Assembly: GCA_028715625.1 (NCBI GenBank)
Contig: JAQURL010000008.1
Coordinates: 1-53,918 of the forward strand
From: Candidatus Margulisiibacteriota bacterium
GTDB taxonomy: Bacteria; Margulisbacteria; Riflemargulisbacteria; GWF2-35-9
Direction of reading: 5' to 3'
Length of the DNA stretch: 53,918 bases
In this document: one piece after another, positions 49,689 to 53,918 of the stretch
Numbering within the stretch: position 1 is the first letter of the stretch
Layout: each line of letters starts with the position of its first letter
Made by a program: the position numbers and the translations under genes
The notes under the pieces: model-generated
Seen by the model: only the letters and a program-made list of their open reading frames with translations
What the model was told of the DNA's origin: nothing
Database searches by the model: none

Positions 49689-51038
49689 CTATCTCTTAAA
49701 CCTTGTTTCTTCCTTTTTACCGCTGGTAATCAGATCTACAACTTCAACCCCCTGCATGAAGCTGTGGTCCATATTGCCGGTTTCATAACGCCACTGACCG
49801 AAACGACCGCGACTATAAATATCTTTTTTCTCCAGTGCCGGTATAAGTTCATTTAAAGCTTTATCTCTGGAACATGAAGGTATCGGATATTCATATTCCA
49901 TTTCAATTACATCGTCGAAAAAAATCAGGTCCTGATCTTTTTCATCAATAAATTTACTTTGCACCAGGCCTTTTATTGTGTCGTTAAGAATAGTTTCTTT
50001 ATTATGTTTCTTGTAATCCGAATAGGATGTTTCGCACATTAGCAAAAAATGTTTTTTTATGTCAGGCACCATATTCGGAGAATAATTGGACAAATAAGTT
50101 ACTCTGTAAAAAGGAGAGTCGGTTTCGGGAAAATAGTTCCAGCATTTGGTTTTTTTATCTTCTTCCAATGGCCGGTTAAAACCCAGCGATACGCTGAAAA
50201 TACCATTATGCAACAGAAGCTCAGCGGTTTTAGCGTATTGATTTTGCAAATCGGAGTTCTTAATTAAAATATCCAGGGGCATTGTATTTATTAAAAGATC
50301 ATAAGACATCTGCGTACCATCACCTAAAAAAAGTGTTTTGTTTTGCGATTCTATTCTCTCAACTTTGGAATTTAAACGAATATATTTCTTGAAGTTTTCC
50401 GCTATGCCTGTAAAAATCGCCCCGGTTCCGCCAAAAAGCGGGAACTTGAACATATTATTAGGCCCCCAGGCTACGTCATCCTGATTAAAAATAATATTTT
50501 TAAGTACTCTGTTAATATCAATTACGCTGACCCGTTCGGCTATCCAGTCTTTAGACATCATATTCAGCGGATGGGCCCAAACTTTAAAGTTATAAGGTTT
50601 CATAAAATATTTGGCGATACCCGCGCCGAATGTCTGGTCTATCCATTCGTCAAAATTCTGCGACTCAGCCGATTTTCCAAGCTCTAAAAGGCCCAGTACA
50701 CATTCCCAGATCATATCCGGAGGTAAATATTTAATATTATTTTGGAACGGATAAGGTACGAATTTATTTTTTATCCAGACCCAGGCCTCACGCTGATGTT
50801 CCAGATATTTACCCTGCAGAGAATCTTCCACAACTTTATCAAAATAAGGATAATGAGAAAATAGTACATGGCCGCCAATATCTACAGTAAAATCTTTTTT
50901 CTTAAAACTGGCTGCCAAACCACCTACATAGGAGTTTCTCTCCAGAATAATAAAATCCTCATAACCCTGTTCCTTCAGTCGATAACCAGCCCCAAGCCCG
51001 GTCGGACCTGCCCCGATGATAACTATTTTTTTTGACAT
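49689..51038 (-). CDS. UDP-galactopyranose mutase-like FAD protein
   Basis: 449 residues. Rossmann FAD motif IVIIGAGPTGLGAGYRLKEQ at the N-terminus, then the GG doublet ERNSYVGGLAAS and FTVDIGGHVLFSHYPYFD. The middle motif FGAGIAKYFMKPYNFKVWAH resembles UDP-galactopyranose mutases and related NAD(P)-binding protoporphyrinogen-oxidase-like enzymes that act on nucleotide sugars. C-terminal RFGQWRYETGNMDHSFMQG is family-typical. Probable role in surface polysaccharide precursor synthesis. SD GGGGG 6 nt before the ATG. Its final codons are formed by the repetitive spacer. Confidence 0.8.
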   Translation of the reverse strand: MSKKIVIIGAGPTGLGAGYRLKEQGYEDFIILERNSYVGGLAASFKKKDFTVDIGGHVLFSHYPYFDKVVEDSLQGKYLEHQREAWVWIKNKFVPYPFQNNIKYLPPDMIWECVLGLLELGKSAESQNFDEWIDQTFGAGIAKYFMKPYNFKVWAHPLNMMSKDWIAERVSVIDINRVLKNIIFNQDDVAWGPNNMFKFPLFGGTGAIFTGIAENFKKYIRLNSKVERIESQNKTLFLGDGTQMSYDLLINTMPLDILIKNSDLQNQYAKTAELLLHNGIFSVSLGFNRPLEEDKKTKCWNYFPETDSPFYRVTYLSNYSPNMVPDIKKHFLLMCETSYSDYKKHNKETILNDTIKGLVQSKFIDEKDQDLIFFDDVIEMEYEYPIPSCSRDKALNELIPALEKKDIYSRGRFGQWRYETGNMDHSFMQGVEVVDLITSGKKEETRFKR

Positions 51039-51133
51039 CTAAACCCCCTAATATTTAATAAAATTATTTATATCCTTACTCTAGGCTATTCTTAGATTAT
51101 ATTTTTTATTTTGCCCAAGGTAAAGAAAAACCG

Positions 51134-51916
51134 TCAGATAAACAATTTTCTGGGGAATTTGGTAAGTATTTCGAGACCTTGGGCGGTAATCAGCACTGTG
51201 TCTTCCAGTCTCAATCCGAATTTACCAGGATAATAAAGGCCGGGCTCCACTGTTACTACCATTCCCGGCTTGGGCAGCAGCTTGGCATCCATGTCTTCCA
51301 CAATGCGCGGATATTCATGCACTTCAATACCTATGCCATGGCCCAGGCTATGCAAAAAATGATACTGTACTTTTTTTTTCTCAAAATATTTATTCACTTT
51401 TTGGGCTACGATAAAAAATGGCTGCTTTTTTTTGAGTTCGTCCAAGGCCAAATCCTGGGATTTTTTTACGATTTTGAAGAGTTTTTTTATTTTTTTAGGG
51501 GCTTTTTTCTTTTTTCCAACATAAATCACTCTGGAAAAATCAGCGCAATATCCTTTTACTTTAACACCCAGATCAAACTGGATTATATCGCCTTTTCTTA
51601 TAGTCCTGGTTGTAGGCAAACTATGTACCAGAGAGGAATGAGGGCCGGAACCGATAATGGTTTTAAAGGCAAGGTCCTTGTCAGCACCAAGCTCCGAGGC
51701 ATAAAGAATAATTTTTTGTTCCAGTTCTTTTTCTGTTTTACCGGGTTTCAAATCCTGCCGTATAAGTTTCGCGAAAATTTGCACGGTAATACTACAGGCT
51801 TTGCGTATATTCTCAATTTCTTCTTTATCTTTTATAAGAGAAGATTTGCTGTATGCATAATTTACTTCATTTCTGAATTTCTGCAGAAATGACCTGTAGT
51901 AGTAAAGAAGGCCCAT
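51134..51916 (-). CDS. M24-family metallopeptidase (Xaa-Pro aminopeptidase-like)
   Basis: 260 residues, a pita-bread fold peptidase without the N-terminal creatinase-like domain of full PepP/PepQ. Metal ligands are visible as Asp in IQFDLGV and GYCADFSRV, His in HSLGHGIGIEVHEYP, Glu in VTVEPGLYYPG and Glu in LRLEDTVLI. Could be a methionine aminopeptidase paralogue, but sequence and context (after aroQ, as pepP often is) favour Xaa-Pro dipeptidase type. Its ATG overlaps the aroQ stop by 1 nt (TAATG). Confidence 0.85.
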   Translation of the reverse strand: MGLLYYYRSFLQKFRNEVNYAYSKSSLIKDKEEIENIRKACSITVQIFAKLIRQDLKPGKTEKELEQKIILYASELGADKDLAFKTIIGSGPHSSLVHSLPTTRTIRKGDIIQFDLGVKVKGYCADFSRVIYVGKKKKAPKKIKKLFKIVKKSQDLALDELKKKQPFFIVAQKVNKYFEKKKVQYHFLHSLGHGIGIEVHEYPRIVEDMDAKLLPKPGMVVTVEPGLYYPGKFGLRLEDTVLITAQGLEILTKFPRKLFI

Positions 51917-52353
51917 TAATCCTGAAGGAAATATTCAACGGCCAGCATGTAGCTTTTAAAATGAAAACCGCTTATCTGGCCAACAACAGCCGGCGCGATG
52001 GCAGACTCATGGCGTTTTGTCTCTCGCTTGTAGATGTTACTTAAATGAACCTCTACAGCCGGCACATTTACAGATTTTAAAGCATCATGAATTGCTAACG
52101 AATAATGAGTGTAGGCACCTGCGTTAATAATTATCCCCTGCACCTTTAACTTTTTGGCTTCCTGAATTTTATCGATGATTTCGCCTTCAACATTGGACTG
52201 AAAAAAGGAAAAAATCACCTTGTCCTTATATTTTTTATTTAGATAAGACTCCAGGTCTTTTAGCGTTTCTTTACCATAAATAACCGGTTCTCTTTCTCCC
52301 AGAAGGTTCAGGTTCGGTCCATTGATAATAAGAAGTTTTATTTTTTTTCCCAT
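51916..52353 (-). CDS. aroQ: 3-dehydroquinate dehydratase, type II
   Basis: 145 residues. Family motifs INGPNLNLLGEREP, FFQSNVEGEIIDKI, IINAGAYTHYSLAIHDAL and VEVHLSNIYKRE. Third step of the shikimate pathway, forming a dodecamer in known cases. It starts on the base after the aroB stop. Confidence 0.97.
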   Translation of the reverse strand: MGKKIKLLIINGPNLNLLGEREPVIYGKETLKDLESYLNKKYKDKVIFSFFQSNVEGEIIDKIQEAKKLKVQGIIINAGAYTHYSLAIHDALKSVNVPAVEVHLSNIYKRETKRHESAIAPAVVGQISGFHFKSYMLAVEYFLQD

Positions 52354-53451
52354 TTATTTTAATTCCTTTAACAATTCTCTCAAATCTTCAATTTTCAAAT
52401 CTTTTACTATTCTAACTTTTCCGATTTCTTCTGGCAATATGAGGGTAAGCCTGTTACTCTTGACTTTCTTGTCCAGCATCATACATTCCAGAAGCCTGTC
52501 CGGACTTATTTTTTTCTGTGGTAAAAGCGGTAATTGCAGACGCTTCAGCAGATTAGTCTGCCTCTCCACAACATCTTGTTTACAAATTTTCAGTTTGCAG
52601 GCGATATTCGCAGCAATATTCATGCCTATGGCAACTGCTTCACCGTGCGTATATACCGAATAACCGGTCAATTTTTCCAAAGCATGACCGAACGTATGTC
52701 CGTAATTCAATATCATGCGCAAGCCTGATTCTTTCTCGTCCAGCGTGACAACCTGTGATTTTATGAGCAGACTTTCAAAAACCAGCTCAGTCCAAAATGG
52801 ATCGGGAAATTCTCGGTAACTTTCCAACTTTCTCTCGCTGAAAAAAGTTTCCAGATCATGGAACAACTTCTTGTTGGCAATCACACCTGTTTTCACTACT
52901 TCCGCCATTCCTGTTTTTATTTCTCTTAAAGGCAATGTCTTTAAAAAAGAAGTACTGATCAGCACTTTAGACGGCTGATAAAAAGAACCTATCAGATTTT
53001 TGCCGGCCTTATGGTCCACTCCGGTTTTGCCCCCTACACTGCTATCTACCTGCGCCAACAAAGTTGTAGGTATCTGCAGATAATTGATCCCGCGCAGAAT
53101 AATAGATGCGGCAAAGGCGCCCATGTCGCCGGTCACTCCTCCTCCCATAACCAAAAACATATCATCCCTGTTCCATTTTCTGGCCAGGGCAAAATTTATC
53201 AGGCCCATAATTGATTTGATATTTTTATGTTTTTCTCCGGGCCTGAACTCATAATGAAAAATATTCAAACCTTTTTTACTTAGAACTTCATTTAAATTTT
53301 TACCGTATAATTTATAAACATGCCTGTCGCTTATCAGGCATATCTTCTTGTTTGTGTATGGGCTGAGCTCACTGAAAATTGTTTCTTCAGAGCCATCGAT
53401 AAAATTTATTTGGTAGCTGCAGGAATCAAGCTTGACCGTTAAATTTTGCAT
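52354..53451 (-). CDS. aroB: 3-dehydroquinate synthase
   Basis: 365 residues. NAD/metal region VMGGGVTGDMGAFAASIILR, then LQIPTTLLAQVDSSVGGKTG and NYGHTFGHALEKLTGYSVYT (metal His residues). Second step of the shikimate pathway. The start overlaps aroK by 13 nt. Together with aroK and aroQ it forms a three-gene aromatic amino acid operon. Confidence 0.98.
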   Translation of the reverse strand: MQNLTVKLDSCSYQINFIDGSEETIFSELSPYTNKKICLISDRHVYKLYGKNLNEVLSKKGLNIFHYEFRPGEKHKNIKSIMGLINFALARKWNRDDMFLVMGGGVTGDMGAFAASIILRGINYLQIPTTLLAQVDSSVGGKTGVDHKAGKNLIGSFYQPSKVLISTSFLKTLPLREIKTGMAEVVKTGVIANKKLFHDLETFFSERKLESYREFPDPFWTELVFESLLIKSQVVTLDEKESGLRMILNYGHTFGHALEKLTGYSVYTHGEAVAIGMNIAANIACKLKICKQDVVERQTNLLKRLQLPLLPQKKISPDRLLECMMLDKKVKSNRLTLILPEEIGKVRIVKDLKIEDLRELLKELK

Positions 53452-53918
53452 TGTAAAAGCCTTTCATATTCGTCCCGGATACTTTCAACCAAATCCTGAA
53501 CAGCAATTTCTTCAGTATTAATAATAACATCAGCGCTGCTATTATATAAGTCAAACCGTTGTTCCAGCATGGTCTCGATTTTCGCCATAACCTGTTTTTT
53601 ATCTTCACCGGTATTGATCAAAGGTCGATGCGCTTCGTCTTTAATGCGTTCATAAATAGTTTGCGGTTTAGCTGCCAGCCAGAAAACTATTCCGTTTTCC
53701 CGCATCATCCTGACGTTATTTTCTCTGAGAATTATTCCTCCACCCGTGGAAACAATCTGTTTGCTCTTTTTGCATATCTTTTGCAGTACCTCGGTTTCCA
53801 AATCGCGGAAATAAGTTTCACCTTCGTTTTCAAATATCTCGCTGATTTTTCTGGCTGCTGTTTTTTCCAGTTGTTCGTCGCTATCAATAAAAGTATAACC
53901 GGATAAATGTTTGGCAAG
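53439..53918 (-). CDS. aroK: Shikimate kinase, C-terminal part (runs off the window)
   Basis: 159 codons present; the start and P-loop lie beyond the window edge. Visible family motifs: YTFIDSDEQLEKT (shikimate-binding Asp), FRDLETEVLQKI and STGGGIILRENN. Phosphorylates shikimate. Overlaps aroB by 13 nt. Identity is secure despite truncation by the window. Confidence 0.93.
   Translation of the reverse strand, partial: LAKHLSGYTFIDSDEQLEKTAARKISEIFENEGETYFRDLETEVLQKICKKSKQIVSTGGGIILRENNVRMMRENGIVFWLAAKPQTIYERIKDEAHRPLINTGEDKKQVMAKIETMLEQRFDLYNSSADVIINTEEIAVQDLVESIRDEYERLLQCKI

Noticed and set aside
51179-51892. Plus-strand frame of 237 codons opposite the M24 peptidase
   Set aside because: Phe-rich antisense shadow created by Lys-rich codons of the peptidase; no start context.

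Overview
The window is about 54 kb of AT-rich bacterial chromosome that is almost fully coding. It carries core housekeeping genes, mostly on the minus strand in tightly packed operons with overlapping or abutting stop and start codons. I see no tRNA, rRNA, CRISPR array, prophage or transposase gene. LptD, Lnt, lipobox lipoproteins, a heptose-bisphosphate phosphatase (GmhB) and predicted beta-barrels indicate a diderm with lipopolysaccharide. An FliJ-like protein and a chemoreceptor suggest motility. A pyrophosphate-dependent phosphofructokinase, flavin-dependent ThyX and an SLH-domain outer-membrane protein fit an anaerobic, possibly uncultivated lineage of the Margulisbacteria/Saganbacteria type. 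That placement is inference from gene content only.

Layout. 1-4.3 kb: 5' end of leuS, a small unknown gene, a SIR2-like (possible defence) gene between two repeat-rich spacers, then an S1-domain protein and der on the plus strand. 5.7-8.1 kb: a chemoreceptor with two similar Cache modules. 8.2-21 kb: a reduced division and cell wall (dcw) cluster on the minus strand, in transcription order fliJ-like, unknown, rsmH, ftsL, ftsI, three unknown genes, ddl, ftsQ, gmhB, ftsA, ftsZ, SLH-porin. murC-G, mraY and ftsW are absent from this locus. 21-30 kb: a TIGR03960-type radical SAM protein, PPi-PFK with an unknown partner, then an rpmE-thyX-DUF1385-prfA-prmC-comFC operon behind a clear sigma70-type promoter. 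30-37 kb is the accessory part: a 619-residue helical protein, an unknown and an EF-hand-like protein, a small secreted barrel-like protein, and two tandem paralogous lipoproteins with signs of gene conversion. 37-44 kb: envelope cluster TPR protein, lptD, lipoprotein, lnt. 44-54 kb: purS-purQ, glmS-proB-proA, a UDP-galactopyranose-mutase-like flavoprotein, and the shikimate operon aroK-aroB-aroQ plus an M24 peptidase.

The main cross-cutting observations are as follows. (1) Several operon-first genes have a -10-like hexamer only 6-11 nt upstream of the start codon and no usable Shine-Dalgarno, which suggests leaderless or near-leaderless transcripts, while many internal genes have good Shine-Dalgarno sites. 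(2) There are small non-coding repeats: two 90-92 bp hairpin elements that each abut a stop codon, a 130 bp element with imperfect terminal inverted repeats at the lptD start, and a heptamer-phased spacer. (3) The two tandem lipoprotein genes are mosaics of nearly identical and synonymously diverged segments.

I found no clear-cut new multi-gene system. The most promising candidates for novelty are the three-gene unknown block inside the dcw cluster, the solitary SIR2-like gene and the 30-37 kb accessory stretch.
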